A stretch of DNA of 64,000 bases from Gammaproteobacteria bacterium (GTDB lineage Bacteria; Pseudomonadota; Gammaproteobacteria; UBA5861): assembly GCA_022360445.1 (NCBI GenBank), contig JAKSCV010000108.1, forward strand, positions 35,157-99,156. Direction: 5' to 3'. The notes below the pieces were generated by a model. That model worked only from the letters and a program-made list of their open reading frames with translations, was not told the DNA's origin and searched no databases. This document shows positions 26,357 through 36,468 of the stretch, piece by piece (the first letter of the stretch is position 1; each line of letters begins with the position of its first letter). The translations under genes and the position numbers were made by a program.

Positions 26357-28177
26357 TTAGGTCGCTGAGTTGGCCGCCTTATGCTGGCGGCTTGCTATGG
26401 GACTATGACTTTTTTCTCTGGGTTTGGGTAGGCAAGGGAACGTTTCGTTGTTATCACATAAGAACGCATGGTACAGGCCACGGTGCTTGGCAATTTGACA
26501 ACCCAGCTGGGTTTTTGACAGCATTTGACTGCCGCTGAATTGAGCGAATTTATGAATGCTCAAGAGTCCTGCAGCACAGGTGAGCCGGGCAAACTTCATT
26601 TGCAGTGAGACTGCGTAAATTTTTTGTATCAGCTTTCGGGTCACATACAGTGCGTCTTCGGCATGATTGTGGGTGATGATGACGCCAAATTGTCCATTGC
26701 CCAGATAACCGATGAGATCGGTTGTTCGAAAACTATCTGTGAGCACTCGTGCAACGGTGCGAACCATGTTCTCGCTTTTTGCGATTGATACCGGCTTAAC
26801 TGCGCGAACTTGCTGATGGCCTCGGGCACAATATTCGACATCGATAATAAGCAGGCTCGTATAAGCCTGGCTGCGAGTGGTTCGTCGAACTTCGTTATTC
26901 AGGAATGACTCGAAGTAGCGTTTGTTCATTAAGCCGGTGAGCGCATCATAAGTTAAGTTATTCCAGGTACGTGGATCGACAACCGTCGACTCCTCTTTTG
27001 GGGAAAACTCAACGATTGAGCCGGCAACGGTTCCTTCGAGTGTCAGTGGGCGAATCGTGTAATTGACACTTATGGCTTTGCCCTGGTAGTCAAAGAAAAC
27101 ACCATCCATGTTCTGGGTGGTAATTTCATGGGCATAAGCCCGGTGAATTTCACAGGCTTCCGGGGGGACAGGTTTGCCACTGACATCGGAGTGATGAAAC
27201 AAGTCGTGAGCCCGTTTGCCGACAAGGTTGCTATCCTCAGCGTAGCCTAGGAGCGTTTTGGCACGAGAGTTGACAAACGTGAGATAACCTTTTTTATCCA
27301 CACCGTATACACCGTCTTTGACGGACCCCAAAATTGCATCTAAACGGTTATGATCTTCTTTGAGTTGTTTTTTCCCCCGAATCAGGTGACTGATAGCATC
27401 AATACGCGCTAGTAATAACTCACTGGATTCATTTTTAAACATGCATTCCACGGCGCCTGCACGCAGGCTTCTGTGGATAATGTGGTCAGAGTAGGTGCCG
27501 GTCAAAATGGCACAAGTCATGTGTTGAGTTTTGTCGTCGGATAGCAGTTTGCTGCATAACTCGTCACCGGTTGACTCTTCCAGATAAAAATCAATGATTG
27601 CGATATCAAAATTACTTTGTTGTGCGGCTACCAACCCTTTTTCCGCCGTGTCGACGACGCTGACTTTATAACCATGAAGATTTAATAAGTCACTGAGTGC
27701 ATAACGGATGCTGGGAGAGTCATCAACCACCAGAATGCTGATGTCACTATTAGGAAATTTTGAAGAAAACACCTCGGCTTCCTGGCTGATATCCTGACCA
27801 ATCAGTTTGTTTACGAGGTTTTTTGAGGATTGGTACGCTTTCCAAGGAACTAAGACAGTGTGGTCCCGAGTAGCCACCCATGCGCGTGTATCTGCACGAA
27901 GGTCCTGGGCGAGAATAATGACCGGTAAATCGTGGAAGTCTGGTGCTTCTAAGAGCTTTAAAAACTCGCTACCGCCTTCAATTTTCCGCGATTTGGGCCA
28001 ACCCGCAATAACACACTGGTATTCAGTTTCGAATGTGGTGTACTGAGAAGACAGTGCTTTTGAGGCTTCCACATAGCTAGAAAAGCTGTGGACTTCATAG
28101 TCAGAGCTTTCATAGAAACCCTGTAGCACGTAACGCATCGTTGCTGATGCCTCGACCAGCATTATTTTTGAACTCAT
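26357..28177 (-). CDS. Double-receiver PAS protein with degenerate GGDEF
   Basis: A 606-residue protein. Receiver 1 (about 1-130) is degenerate: it starts IMLVEASATMR and reads CVIAGWPK where the phospho-Asp should be. Receiver 2 (about 147-265) is intact (LVVDDSPSIR, Asp near 197 in AIIDFYLEE, Lys in MFKNES). A PAS domain (about 270-385) follows, then a diguanylate cyclase-like domain (about 415-560) introduced by DALTGLMNKRYFE but with GNGQF replacing GGDEF. It is therefore unlikely to make c-di-GMP and may act as a receptor or regulator of the downstream GGDEF-EAL protein. The architecture is clear; the function is inferred. Confidence 0.85.
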   Translation of the reverse strand: MSSKIMLVEASATMRYVLQGFYESSDYEVHSFSSYVEASKALSSQYTTFETEYQCVIAGWPKSRKIEGGSEFLKLLEAPDFHDLPVIILAQDLRADTRAWVATRDHTVLVPWKAYQSSKNLVNKLIGQDISQEAEVFSSKFPNSDISILVVDDSPSIRYALSDLLNLHGYKVSVVDTAEKGLVAAQQSNFDIAIIDFYLEESTGDELCSKLLSDDKTQHMTCAILTGTYSDHIIHRSLRAGAVECMFKNESSELLLARIDAISHLIRGKKQLKEDHNRLDAILGSVKDGVYGVDKKGYLTFVNSRAKTLLGYAEDSNLVGKRAHDLFHHSDVSGKPVPPEACEIHRAYAHEITTQNMDGVFFDYQGKAISVNYTIRPLTLEGTVAGSIVEFSPKEESTVVDPRTWNNLTYDALTGLMNKRYFESFLNNEVRRTTRSQAYTSLLIIDVEYCARGHQQVRAVKPVSIAKSENMVRTVARVLTDSFRTTDLIGYLGNGQFGVIITHNHAEDALYVTRKLIQKIYAVSLQMKFARLTCAAGLLSIHKFAQFSGSQMLSKTQLGCQIAKHRGLYHAFLCDNNETFPCLPKPREKSHSPIASRQHKAANSAT

Positions 28178-28478
28178 TCTACTTTTTCAGCCAGCTAAAT
28201 TTGGTGTACACCGTGGTTGTCTTTTTAATCACTAACACATTATTAGCACAATACAGAAAAACTTTATCGTGAACTCATTCAATAGTTCGTGAAGTGATGT
28301 CTGGCTTTTTTCGGTGGTCAATGCTGGTGATCAATTTAAGGCTTTGATCGTTAAGATATTTTGAGTGACTTAAGGGTACCTGCCGCTAATAACAGTGTTT
28401 TGTATTGTGCCAGCCTGCGGCAGCAGGTTTGTTAATTTTGAATTAGGGGAGCTTATTTCAAAACTCCCCCAGGCAAGT
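28178..28478. other. Intergenic region, 301 bp
   Basis: No gene is seen. The left part should hold the promoter for the minus-strand receiver/PAS gene. Near the right end, GGGGAG (28446-28451) and CTCCCC (28464-28469) could form a weak terminator hairpin for the epimerase gene on the minus strand; a second small hairpin has arms 28414-28418 and 28423-28427. Confidence 0.35.
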
Positions 28479-29486
28479 TTAAGCGTTGTAAAAGCCCCGA
28501 TACCATTCCACGAAATTTTTAATGCCGGTTTCCACAGAGGTCGAGGGACGGTAGCCGACATCTTTTTCCAAGTCATCAACATCTGCATATGTGGCGGGCA
28601 CATCACCGGGTTGAAGTGGCAGCATGTTTTTTTCTGCTTTTTTGTCCAGGCAGCTCTCCAATGTTTCAATGAAGTAGTTCAACTCAACCGGGTTATTACT
28701 GCCAATATTGTATAAGCGGTAAGGTGCTGCACTTGTGCCAGGGTCCGGGTTGTCACCTGTCCAGTTGTCATTGGGCGTGGCGATTTTATCCAAAGTGCGT
28801 ATCACGCCTTCCACGATGTCATCGATGTAAGTGAAGTCCCGCTTGTGATTACCATAATTGAAGACATCAATGGGCTTGCCTTCCAGGATTGACTTCGTAA
28901 ATAGGAATAAGGACATATCTGGGCGGCCCCAAGGTCCGTAGACGGTGAAGAAGCGCAGCCCTGTGGTCGGGATTTGATAAAGGTGGCTATACGTATGTGC
29001 CATTAATTCATTCGATTTTTTTGTAGCGGCATAAAGGCTAAGCGGGTGGTCAACGTTATTGTGAATCGAAAAGGGCATATTGGTGTTCGCTCCATATACC
29101 GAGCTGCTGGAGGCATATACGAGGTTTTCGACCCGGTTGTGGCGGCAGCCTTCCAAAATATTGAGTGTGCCGACAATATTAGCGTCGATGTAGGCATGCG
29201 GGTTTTCCAGTGAATAGCGAACGCCGGCTTGTGCGGCCAGGTGGACGACGCGCTCAGGCTGATGTTCTTTGAAGACGTGTTCGACAGTTGTTCGGTCTTC
29301 CAGGCTGGCTCTGATTTCGGTAAACCGGTCAAATGCCTTGACCCGCTCCAGCCGTGCCTCTTTCAGATTAACATCGTAATAGTCGTTAACATTGTCGAGG
29401 CCAATGACTTCATCCCCTCGTTCGAGTAACTTGATTGCCAGTGTTGAGCCGATAAAGCCTGCAGTGCCTGTGACCAGTATTTTCAT
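28479..29486 (-). CDS. NAD-dependent epimerase, UDP-glucuronate 4-epimerase-like
   Basis: A 335-residue extended SDR. The NAD motif is [12 protein letters not shown], with [18 protein letters not shown] next; that N-D-Y-Y-D-V-x-L-K pattern is typical of UDP-glucuronate epimerases. Catalytic Ser/Tyr/Lys are in [11 protein letters not shown] and YAATKKSNE, followed by [16 protein letters not shown]. It would interconvert UDP-glucuronate and UDP-galacturonate (or N-acetylated analogues) for surface polysaccharide. It lies 36 bp downstream of a UDP-sugar dehydrogenase gene, matching a two-step route to an acidic sugar nucleotide. The exact sugar is not certain. Confidence 0.88.
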   Translation of the reverse strand: MKILVTGTAGFIGSTLAIKLLERGDEVIGLDNVNDYYDVNLKEARLERVKAFDRFTEIRASLEDRTTVEHVFKEHQPERVVHLAAQAGVRYSLENPHAYIDANIVGTLNILEGCRHNRVENLVYASSSSVYGANTNMPFSIHNNVDHPLSLYAATKKSNELMAHTYSHLYQIPTTGLRFFTVYGPWGRPDMSLFLFTKSILEGKPIDVFNYGNHKRDFTYIDDIVEGVIRTLDKIATPNDNWTGDNPDPGTSAAPYRLYNIGSNNPVELNYFIETLESCLDKKAEKNMLPLQPGDVPATYADVDDLEKDVGYRPSTSVETGIKNFVEWYRGFYNA

Positions 29487-29522
29487 CTGCTTTGCGATTC
29501 CTTGATTGAATGAATGTGGGGG

Positions 29523-30800
29523 TTAAAGTCGACCGTCAACTGCACTTCTGGGTAGGAGGCCTTTGACGTCAAACAGGATGTGATTTTCCCGTCCCAAATG
29601 ACGGATGCCGGTTTCGCCAAGATCACAAAACTCTTCGTGGCCAACGGCGAGGACGATGGCGTCGTAGGCATTTTTGTCAACGTGCGGGATGACATTAATT
29701 TGGTACTCCTCCTGTGCTTCTTCCGGATTCACCCAAGGGTCATAAACATCGACACGTGCGTGGTACTGTTCAAATTCTTTGATGATATCAATCACACGGG
29801 TGTTCCGGATATCAGGACAGTTCTCCTTGAACGTGAGGCCCATGACTAAAATATTGGCATCGACAACGTGAATACGTTTTTGGGTCATCATCCGTACAAC
29901 CGTTTCTGCAACATAGGCGCCCATACCATCGTTGATTTGGCGGCCTGCCAAGATGATTTGCGGGTGGTAGCCAATTTCTTGCGCTTTATGTGTCAGATAA
30001 AAGGGGTCAACGCCAATGCAGTGCCCACCGACCAGGCCGGGTCTGAACGGGAGAAAGTTCCATTTGGTACCCGCCGCTTCAAGCACTTCCCGCGTATCAA
30101 TGTTGAGTTTATTAAAAATCAGTGCCAATTCGTTGATGAGTGCAATATTCACATCACGCTGTGTGTTTTCAATAACTTTTGCGGCCTCAGCAACGCGAAT
30201 ACTGCTGGCTTTGTGGGTGCCCGCAGGAATGATGCTGCTGTAAAGCGCATCGATAAAGTCGGCAGCTTCCGGGGTGGAGCCGGCAGTGACTTTTTGGATG
30301 GTGGTCACACGGTGTTGCTTGTCTCCCGGGTTGATGCGCTCCGGGCTATACCCCAGGAAAAAGTCTTGGTTGACCGTTAGGCCGGAAACTTCAGCTAGAA
30401 TCGGGGCGCAGTCTTCCTCCGTGGCTCCGGGATAGACGGTTGACTCGTAAATGACAACATCACCTGTTTTGAGGACCTTGCCAATCATCTGGCTGGCTGA
30501 TCGCAATGGCGTTAAATCCGGTCGCTTATGTTTGTCGATGGGTGTGGGGACAGTCACAATGTATACATTGCATGTGGCGAGATCGTCCAGTTGATGGCTG
30601 AATGTTAAGTGCTCTGGTTCTGCCAGTTCTTCTGGAGACACTTCAAGCGTTGTATCGACGCCTGTGGTTAGTGAGTCTATACGCGTTGCGTTTATATCAA
30701 AGCCTAAGGTTGGGTATTTTTTACCAAATTCAACTGCCAAGGGCAGCCCTACGTAGCCGAGTCCAATAATGGCGATTCTGGCTTGGTGAATGTCAAACAT
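29523..30800 (-). CDS. UDP-sugar 6-dehydrogenase, TviB/WbpO-like
   Basis: A 425-residue nucleotide-sugar dehydrogenase. The NAD fold starts [18 protein letters not shown]; further landmarks are [39 protein letters not shown], and the catalytic Cys in [14 protein letters not shown]. The pattern is closer to the Vi-antigen TviB/WbpO group, which oxidises UDP-N-acetylhexosamines, than to UDP-glucose dehydrogenases; that distinction is by eye. Together with the epimerase downstream it would make an acidic sugar nucleotide for capsule or O-antigen. No other polysaccharide genes are adjacent, though a lone glycosyltransferase lies near 60 kb. Confidence 0.88.
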   Translation of the reverse strand: MFDIHQARIAIIGLGYVGLPLAVEFGKKYPTLGFDINATRIDSLTTGVDTTLEVSPEELAEPEHLTFSHQLDDLATCNVYIVTVPTPIDKHKRPDLTPLRSASQMIGKVLKTGDVVIYESTVYPGATEEDCAPILAEVSGLTVNQDFFLGYSPERINPGDKQHRVTTIQKVTAGSTPEAADFIDALYSSIIPAGTHKASSIRVAEAAKVIENTQRDVNIALINELALIFNKLNIDTREVLEAAGTKWNFLPFRPGLVGGHCIGVDPFYLTHKAQEIGYHPQIILAGRQINDGMGAYVAETVVRMMTQKRIHVVDANILVMGLTFKENCPDIRNTRVIDIIKEFEQYHARVDVYDPWVNPEEAQEEYQINVIPHVDKNAYDAIVLAVGHEEFCDLGETGIRHLGRENHILFDVKGLLPRSAVDGRL

Positions 30801-31010
30801 GCATTTTTGTCCTGTTATGTGTTCTTGACTAAATATGAAATATAGACGCTATAGAACCTTTGTTACGTCTGTTTGAACCGTAAATCACTGCTTTATCTTA
30901 TGCCCGGTGGATGCCAATCGATCGGGTGTGTCGAGCTGGTGCTTAGACTAGCGGTTAAGTAGCAATGATTTCCGTAAGTTAGTTCACATTCGTTCAGGCA
31001 GTTTCACAAG

Positions 31011-31889
31011 TTAGTGATGTGTGCCATATTTTTCCAGTGTTTTGATAAAGGCCTGGCCGGCATTTGAGAGGGTGCGCTTTTTGAGCGTTACCACGCCGAG
31101 GTTACGACTGAGTTGGACCTCTGGTGTTTCAAGTGGAATGATGCCATTGTGAATCATGGATGAGGGAAGCAAACTCCATCCTAAACCGACGGAGACCATC
31201 ATTTTGATTGTCTCGAGGTAGTTTGTTTCTAGAGATACATTGAGGTGCACTCGATAACCTGAGATGGCTTGCTCCAGTATTTTACGGGTAATGGTGGACT
31301 GCGCGGGCAAAATGGCCGGGTAGGTCAGCAGGCTTTTGAGGGAAACTGTTGGTGCTTCAACCAACGGATGAGTCTCTGCAACGGTGATCGCCAGGGGGTC
31401 TGGCCAGATGCGTGCGGCATGTAATTTTTTTTCGGGGTGCGTGGGCAGCGTGACAACGGCCAGTTCCAATTCGCCTTTTTCGACTTCCTTGCATGCGTCT
31501 TCTGAGTCCATAAAATGCAGATCCAACTCAACCTTAGGAAAGCATTGGGAGAACTCTCTTAAAACTGGCGGTAGGTGATGGAGGCCAATGTGGTGGCTGG
31601 TCCCGATGCTCAGATGCCCGGCAATTTCACTGTCAAGCCCTGATAAAGCTTCTTTACTCAACAGAACATCTCGTAAAATACGGCGTGCATAAGGAAGCAG
31701 TGTCTCGCCTGCTGGTGTGAGTTTGACCTGGCGACCAAAACGATCACAAAGCTTTTCTGAAAGCTCGTCTTCTAATGAAGAGAGTCGTTTGCTAATCGCT
31801 GGTTGTGTGATAAATAGCTGCTCGGCCGCGCGGGAGAACGAGCCGGTTTCGGCGATGGCAACAAAGGCCTTCAGTGAAGGGATATTCAT
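31011..31889 (-). CDS. LysR-type regulator divergent from leuC
   Basis: A 292-residue LysR-family regulator. The N-terminal winged helix reads ALKAF-like with LKAFVAIAETGSFSRAAEQL and FITQPAISKRLSSLE; the effector domain follows (IGTSHHIGLHHLPPVL, ending GQAFIKTLEKYG). LysR proteins usually regulate a divergent neighbour, here leuC, across a 196-bp gap, in response to a small metabolite. In the leucine pathway the natural inducer would be an isopropylmalate or a related acid, but this is inference. Autoregulation from the same gap is also likely. Confidence 0.88.
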   Translation of the reverse strand: MNIPSLKAFVAIAETGSFSRAAEQLFITQPAISKRLSSLEDELSEKLCDRFGRQVKLTPAGETLLPYARRILRDVLLSKEALSGLDSEIAGHLSIGTSHHIGLHHLPPVLREFSQCFPKVELDLHFMDSEDACKEVEKGELELAVVTLPTHPEKKLHAARIWPDPLAITVAETHPLVEAPTVSLKSLLTYPAILPAQSTITRKILEQAISGYRVHLNVSLETNYLETIKMMVSVGLGWSLLPSSMIHNGIIPLETPEVQLSRNLGVVTLKKRTLSNAGQAFIKTLEKYGTHH

Positions 31890-32022
31890 CGTGCAAACAT
31901 TCCCCTAAGGAATCCAAGTTATAAAAAGAATAAATTGGAGTAATTAATAGCAAAGCACTAAAATAAAAAAAAGTAGTCATGTGAAAAGAGCGAGGAAGTT
32001 TTCTCAGCTTTATAAGATAAGT

Positions 32023-32066
32023 CTCACTTTTGGGGTGGAATGACATCTAAAGTGAGCCTTTGTCAT
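32023..32066 (+). promoter_or_regulatory. Overlapping inverted repeats in leuC leader
   Basis: CTCACTTT (32023-32030) pairs with AAAGTGAG (32049-32056), a perfect 8-bp repeat with an 18-bp spacer. ATGACA (32040-32045) pairs with TGTCAT (32061-32066). The two pairs interlock, so as RNA they are mutually exclusive or form a pseudoknot; as DNA they are candidate LysR-type operators. A TATAAG at 32011-32016 could be the -10 but lacks a good -35, as expected for an activator-dependent promoter. The leuC ribosome site AGGAGG lies just downstream. Confidence 0.4.
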
Positions 32067-32085
32067 CGTATTTAGGAGGCAAAAC

Positions 32086-33495
32086 GTGGGCGGAAAAACA
32101 CTTTACGATAAATTGTGGGATGCACATGTCGTGCGGCAGGAAACGGATGGGACAGCGCTGTTGTACATTGATCGGCACCTTGTCCACGAAGTCACTTCGC
32201 CGCAAGCGTTTGAAGGACTCAAATTAGCAGGGCGCTCACCCTGGCGGACCAGCTCAATGGTGGCTGTGCCTGACCACAACGTGCCAACAACTGGCCGTAA
32301 CGAAACGATTAAAGACCCGGTCTCCCGAATCCAGGTTGAAACCCTGGACAAAAATTGTTCAGACTTGGGTATTACCGAATTTAAAATGGGCGACGTTCGC
32401 CAGGGTATTGTGCACGTGATTGGCCCAGAGCAAGGCTTGGTTATGCCGGGTATGACGGTTGTTTGTGGAGATTCACATACGGCAACACACGGAGCATTTG
32501 GTGCGCTTGCCTTCGGTATTGGTACATCGGAAGTCGAGCACGTGATGGCCACTCAGTGTTTGTTGCAAAAAAAGTCAAAAAACATGCAGGTCAAAATCAA
32601 CGGCCCCGTGCCTCCGGGTGTTTCTGCCAAAGATATTGTTCTTGCCATTATTGGACAACTAGGCACTGCCGGCGGAACAGGTTATGCGATTGAATTTTCT
32701 GGTGAGGCGATTCAGAACCTTTCAATGGAAGGCCGCATGACGGTTTGCAATATGGCGATTGAAGCGGGTGCTCGCTCTGGCATGATTGCAGTGGACGAAA
32801 CCACCATTAACTACGTGCTTGGTCGCCCGTATGCTGTCAGTGGTGATCAGCAAGCCGCGGCCGTGGAGGCCTGGAAACAGTTGGAAAGTGACCCAGACGC
32901 TGTGTTTGACAAAGTGGTCGAACTGGATGGTGCCTCAATTGAACCTCAGGTCACCTGGGGCACATCGCCGGAAATGGTGCTGCCGGTTTCTGGCAATGTG
33001 CCAGACCCGGATAAAGAACCCAGCCCCACAAAGGCAGAAGGCATTCGCAAAGCGATTGAGTACATGGGGATTGAGGCGGGGCAGGCGATTGAATCTATTC
33101 GTCCGGATAAAATTTTTATTGGCTCGTGTACCAATGCCCGTGTCGAGGACTTGCGTGAAGCTGCAGCAGTCGCACGAGGAAAAAAAGTAGCCAGCACAGT
33201 GGCGCTTGCGATGGTGGTTCCGGGTTCCGGTTTGGTTAAGCAGCAGGCCGAGGCTGAGGGGCTTGATCAAATTTTTATTGAAGCTGGATTTGAATGGCGG
33301 GAGCCAGGTTGTTCGATGTGTTTGGCAATGAATGCAGACCGACTGGAACCCCAGGAACGTTGTGCGTCAACATCCAATCGAAATTTTGAAGGTCGCCAGG
33401 GCGCAGGAGGCCGAACACACCTTGTCAGCCCGGCGATGGCCGCGGCGGCGGCTGTAACAGGCCACTTCGTGGATGTCCGTGAATTGATGGCCTAA
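32086..33495 (+). CDS. leuC: 3-isopropylmalate dehydratase large subunit
   Basis: A 469-residue aconitase-family subunit which, with LeuD, isomerises 2-isopropylmalate to 3-isopropylmalate in leucine synthesis. 4Fe-4S ligands are one Cys in [13 protein letters not shown] and two in [10 protein letters not shown]. Substrate-site segments include [18 protein letters not shown] and ACT-site PDHNVPTT. The start is GTG, with a strong AGGAGG 7 bases upstream. It heads the leuCDB-asd cluster, with leuD 10 bp downstream. The length and motifs are standard for the family. Confidence 0.97.
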   Translation: MGGKTLYDKLWDAHVVRQETDGTALLYIDRHLVHEVTSPQAFEGLKLAGRSPWRTSSMVAVPDHNVPTTGRNETIKDPVSRIQVETLDKNCSDLGITEFKMGDVRQGIVHVIGPEQGLVMPGMTVVCGDSHTATHGAFGALAFGIGTSEVEHVMATQCLLQKKSKNMQVKINGPVPPGVSAKDIVLAIIGQLGTAGGTGYAIEFSGEAIQNLSMEGRMTVCNMAIEAGARSGMIAVDETTINYVLGRPYAVSGDQQAAAVEAWKQLESDPDAVFDKVVELDGASIEPQVTWGTSPEMVLPVSGNVPDPDKEPSPTKAEGIRKAIEYMGIEAGQAIESIRPDKIFIGSCTNARVEDLREAAAVARGKKVASTVALAMVVPGSGLVKQQAEAEGLDQIFIEAGFEWREPGCSMCLAMNADRLEPQERCASTSNRNFEGRQGAGGRTHLVSPAMAAAAAVTGHFVDVRELMA

Positions 33496-33505
33496 GGAGA
33501 AATCG

Positions 33506-34144
33506 ATGGAGAAATTTACAGTATTGGATGGCTTGGTGATTCCGCTCGATCGAGCAAATGTAGATACCGATGCCATTATTCCCAAGCAATATTTGAAATC
33601 AATTAAACGTGCTGGATTTGGTCCGAATTTGTTTGATGACTGGCGGTACCTTGACCCCGGTGAGCCGGGTATGGATAACAGTACGCGCCGGGTGAATGAG
33701 GACTTCGTCTTGAATCAGGCGGCTTATCAAGGCGCAGAAGTTTTACTGGCCCGGGAGAATTTTGGTTGCGGTTCATCCCGTGAACATGCCGTTTGGGCGC
33801 TTGAGGACTATGGTATTCGTAGTGTGATTGCCCCAAGCTTTGCTGACATTTTTTTTAATAATTGCTTTAAAAATGGGGTTTTACCGATCATTTTAACAGA
33901 GGAAGTTGTAGACCGCCTATTCAGCGAAATAGGCGCACATAACGGTTACTCGTTGCATATCGATCTTGACGCGCAAACGATAAGAACGCCTTCGGGTGAG
34001 ACGTTTGTTTTCGATGTAGATCCTTTTCGGAAGCATTGCCTGATCAATGGGCTCGATGATGTTGCTTTAACATTGCAGCATGCTGAGGATATCAAACACT
34101 ATGAGCAAAAACGACAAAGCGAAGCCCCCTGGTTGTTCAGTTAG
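33506..34144 (+). CDS. leuD: 3-isopropylmalate dehydratase small subunit
   Basis: A 212-residue swivel-domain subunit partnering LeuC. Typical segments are [19 protein letters not shown] near the N-terminus and [16 protein letters not shown], the loop that helps bind substrate, followed by [21 protein letters not shown] lies before the ATG, and the spacing to leuC is 10 bp, giving coupled expression and the 1:1 subunit ratio expected for the heterodimer. Confidence 0.97.
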   Translation: MEKFTVLDGLVIPLDRANVDTDAIIPKQYLKSIKRAGFGPNLFDDWRYLDPGEPGMDNSTRRVNEDFVLNQAAYQGAEVLLARENFGCGSSREHAVWALEDYGIRSVIAPSFADIFFNNCFKNGVLPIILTEEVVDRLFSEIGAHNGYSLHIDLDAQTIRTPSGETFVFDVDPFRKHCLINGLDDVALTLQHAEDIKHYEQKRQSEAPWLFS

Positions 34145-34165
34145 GGTATTCCGTTAGAGGTGAAA

Positions 34166-35236
34166 ATGAGTCAAAAAATTATTGTGTTGCCGGGCGATGG
34201 AATTGGCCCTGAAATTGTCGCTGAAGGGATTAAGGTACTGGATAAAGTTCGGGAGAAATTCCGTTTGGATCTCGAATGGGAAACGGCTTTGATGGGCGGT
34301 GTTGCCTATGACAAGACTGGCAAGCCGCTGCCGGATGAAACGCTGGACTTGTGTCGTAAAGCCGATGCGATTTTGTTCGGTGCCGTTGGTGGACCACAAT
34401 ATGACAGTGCACCGCGTGAGCTTCGGCCAGAAAGGGGTCTGTTGGCACTGCGCGCTGAGTTGGGTTTGTTCTCAAATTTGCGTCCGGCGGTTTTATTTCC
34501 TCAGCTCGCAGAGGCGTCCACCCTGAAGCCAGAAGTGGTCTCAGGCTTGGACATCATGATTATTCGAGAGCTGACCGGCGGCATCTACTTTGGCCAACCG
34601 CGAGGGATTGAAACACTTCCGAATGGTGAGCGACGTGGATTTAACACGCTTGAGTACACAGAGTCAGAGATTGAGCGTATTGGCCGCAGTGCGTTCGATA
34701 TTGCGATGAAACGAGATAAACGTGTGTGTTCTGTGGATAAAGCCAATGTGCTGGAATTTTCAGAGTTATGGCGTGAGGTGCTGGAAAGCGTTGCAAAAGA
34801 TTACCCGGAGGTTACCTTGTCCCATATGTATGTCGACAATGCAGCAATGCAATTGGTTCGAATGCCAAAGCAATTTGATGTCATTGTGACCACAAATATG
34901 TTTGGTGACATTCTTTCTGATGCGGCAGCGATGTTGACCGGATCCATCGGGATGTTGCCTTCCGCATCGCTGGATGCCAATGGTAAGGGGCTTTACGAAC
35001 CTATTCATGGTTCGGCACCCGATATTGTAGGGAAAGGGTTGGCAAATCCGTTAGCAACAATACTTTCTATAGCTATGATGTTGCGCTACTCGTTGGGTGC
35101 TGAAGATGCGGCTGTTTCGATTGAAAATGCAGTGAGTAGCGTATTGGATCAAGGTTTCAGGACCGCTGACCTTGGTGGCGGAGAAAATGCCGCAAAGACA
35201 GCTGAAATGGGTGACGCAGTGGCGGCGGCTCTATAA
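34166..35236 (+). CDS. leuB: 3-isopropylmalate dehydrogenase
   Basis: A 356-residue dehydrogenase that oxidatively decarboxylates 3-isopropylmalate with NAD, the third leucine-specific step. Landmarks are [19 protein letters not shown], the arginine-rich substrate loop around [14 protein letters not shown], metal-binding Asp residues in [14 protein letters not shown], and [25 protein letters not shown] precedes the ATG at 34166, preferred to the GTG at 34160. It follows leuD by 21 bp. In some gammaproteobacteria a methyltransferase gene separates leuD and leuB; it is absent here. Confidence 0.97.
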   Translation: MSQKIIVLPGDGIGPEIVAEGIKVLDKVREKFRLDLEWETALMGGVAYDKTGKPLPDETLDLCRKADAILFGAVGGPQYDSAPRELRPERGLLALRAELGLFSNLRPAVLFPQLAEASTLKPEVVSGLDIMIIRELTGGIYFGQPRGIETLPNGERRGFNTLEYTESEIERIGRSAFDIAMKRDKRVCSVDKANVLEFSELWREVLESVAKDYPEVTLSHMYVDNAAMQLVRMPKQFDVIVTTNMFGDILSDAAAMLTGSIGMLPSASLDANGKGLYEPIHGSAPDIVGKGLANPLATILSIAMMLRYSLGAEDAAVSIENAVSSVLDQGFRTADLGGGENAAKTAEMGDAVAAAL

Positions 35237-35241
35237 CGTTT

Positions 35242-35266
35242 TTGAACAAGTTATTGAACTGTTCAA
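35242..35266 (+). promoter_or_regulatory. TTGAAC palindrome between leuB and asd
   Basis: TTGAAC occurs at 35242-35247 and again at 35254-35259, and the inverse GTTCAA follows at 35261-35266. The last two form a 13-bp palindrome centred on one T. Three half-sites spaced about one helical turn apart look like a transcription-factor operator that could control asd separately from leuB. The factor is unknown. Confidence 0.35.
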
Positions 35267-35301
35267 TTCATATCGATTAATTTGAAGGTTATATAAAACG
35301 C

Positions 35302-36324
35302 ATGTCTAAAAAATATGATGTTGCTGTTGTGGGTGCAACAGGTGCTGTAGGTGAAGTGATGCTGTCCATTCTGGCTGAACGCCAGTTCCCAGCGAATAAA
35401 GTCTATCCGTTAGCCAGTGCACGCTCGGTCGGAAAACGTGTTGCTTTTGGCGAGAAAATGCTGAAGGTGGAGGATCTCTCTGAGTTTGATTTTTCAAAAG
35501 TACAAATTGCGCTATTTTCAGCAGGCGGGTCTGTTTCAGCGGAATTTGCGCCTAAAGCGGCGGCGACCGGTTGTATCGTTATCGATAATACCTCTCACTT
35601 CAGGTACCATGATGATATTCCGTTGGTTGTACCGGAAGTGAACTCGCAAGCTTTGGCTCATTACCGGACGACCAATATTATTGCCAACCCGAATTGTTCA
35701 ACCATTCAAATGATGGTGGCACTCAAACCCCTTCATGATGCAGCTGTCATCAAACGGATAAATGTGTGTACATACCAAGCGGTTTCCGGCACTGGTAAAA
35801 GCGCCATTGAAGAGCTGGCAGGGCAGACTGCGAGTTTATTAAATGGTAAGCCAATCGATGCAAATGTTTACCCCAAGCAAATTGCGTTCAATGTATTGCC
35901 GCATATCGATCAGTTTCAAGATAACGGTTATACCAAAGAAGAAATGAAAATGGTGTGGGAAACGCAGAAAATTCTTGAGGATCAAACCATTCAAGTGAAT
36001 CCAACTGCTGTACGGGTCCCTGTGTTTTATGGGCATTCAGAGGCTGTGCACATTGAAACTCAGGAAAAATTGTCTGCGCAAGCGGCCCGTGAACTACTTG
36101 TTGCCGCGTCAGGTATAAAGGTTCTTGACGAAAGAGTTGATGGCGGTTATCCAACACCGGTGACTGAAGGTGCCGGTAAGGATGCTGTGTATGTTGGCAG
36201 GATCCGCGAGGATATTTCACATCCAAAAGGAATAAATTTGTGGGTTGTTTCTGATAATGTGCGAAAAGGTGCTGCTCTAAATAGTGTGCAGATTGCAGAA
36301 ACCATGCTAAAAGAGTATATATAA
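35302..36324 (+). CDS. asd: Aspartate-semialdehyde dehydrogenase
   Basis: A 340-residue enzyme that reduces aspartyl-phosphate to aspartate semialdehyde with NADPH, feeding lysine, methionine, threonine and diaminopimelate. The Rossmann motif is VVGATGAVGEVML, the nucleophilic Cys is in NPNCSTIQM, and the C-terminal IRVPVFYGHSEAVH segment supplies a substrate-side His. The length and sequence suit the shorter Gram-positive-like Asd type, which pseudomonads often carry at this position before fimV. Distance from leuB is 65 bp. Identification is secure; being active rather than a Usg-like paralogue is supported by the intact Cys. Confidence 0.94.
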   Translation: MSKKYDVAVVGATGAVGEVMLSILAERQFPANKVYPLASARSVGKRVAFGEKMLKVEDLSEFDFSKVQIALFSAGGSVSAEFAPKAAATGCIVIDNTSHFRYHDDIPLVVPEVNSQALAHYRTTNIIANPNCSTIQMMVALKPLHDAAVIKRINVCTYQAVSGTGKSAIEELAGQTASLLNGKPIDANVYPKQIAFNVLPHIDQFQDNGYTKEEMKMVWETQKILEDQTIQVNPTAVRVPVFYGHSEAVHIETQEKLSAQAARELLVAASGIKVLDERVDGGYPTPVTEGAGKDAVYVGRIREDISHPKGINLWVVSDNVRKGAALNSVQIAETMLKEYI

Positions 36325-36367
36325 GAGGTGTTTAAAAGGATTTCTTAAATTTTTCATGAAGCACCGT

Positions 36368-36390
36368 TTAAATTTTCGGTGAAAATTTAA
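36368..36390 (+). promoter_or_regulatory. Perfect AT-rich hairpin upstream of fimV
   Basis: TTAAATTTTC (36368-36377) and GAAAATTTAA (36381-36390) form a perfect 10-bp inverted repeat with a 3-base loop. It follows asd by 44 bp and precedes fimV by 78 bp. No T run follows, so it is not a classical intrinsic terminator. It could be an RNA processing site or an operator. Confidence 0.4.
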
Positions 36391-36468
36391 GGACGACGAG
36401 GACTAAAAATTTTATCTTGAAATAAATGTCCTAAACTTAGTGTCCAAGGATAAAAGAGAGTAACGATC

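Noticed and set aside
31890..32085. Leucine attenuator with a leader peptide before leuC
   Set aside because: No short ORF with a run of Leu codons is present; the inverted repeats are not followed by a T run.
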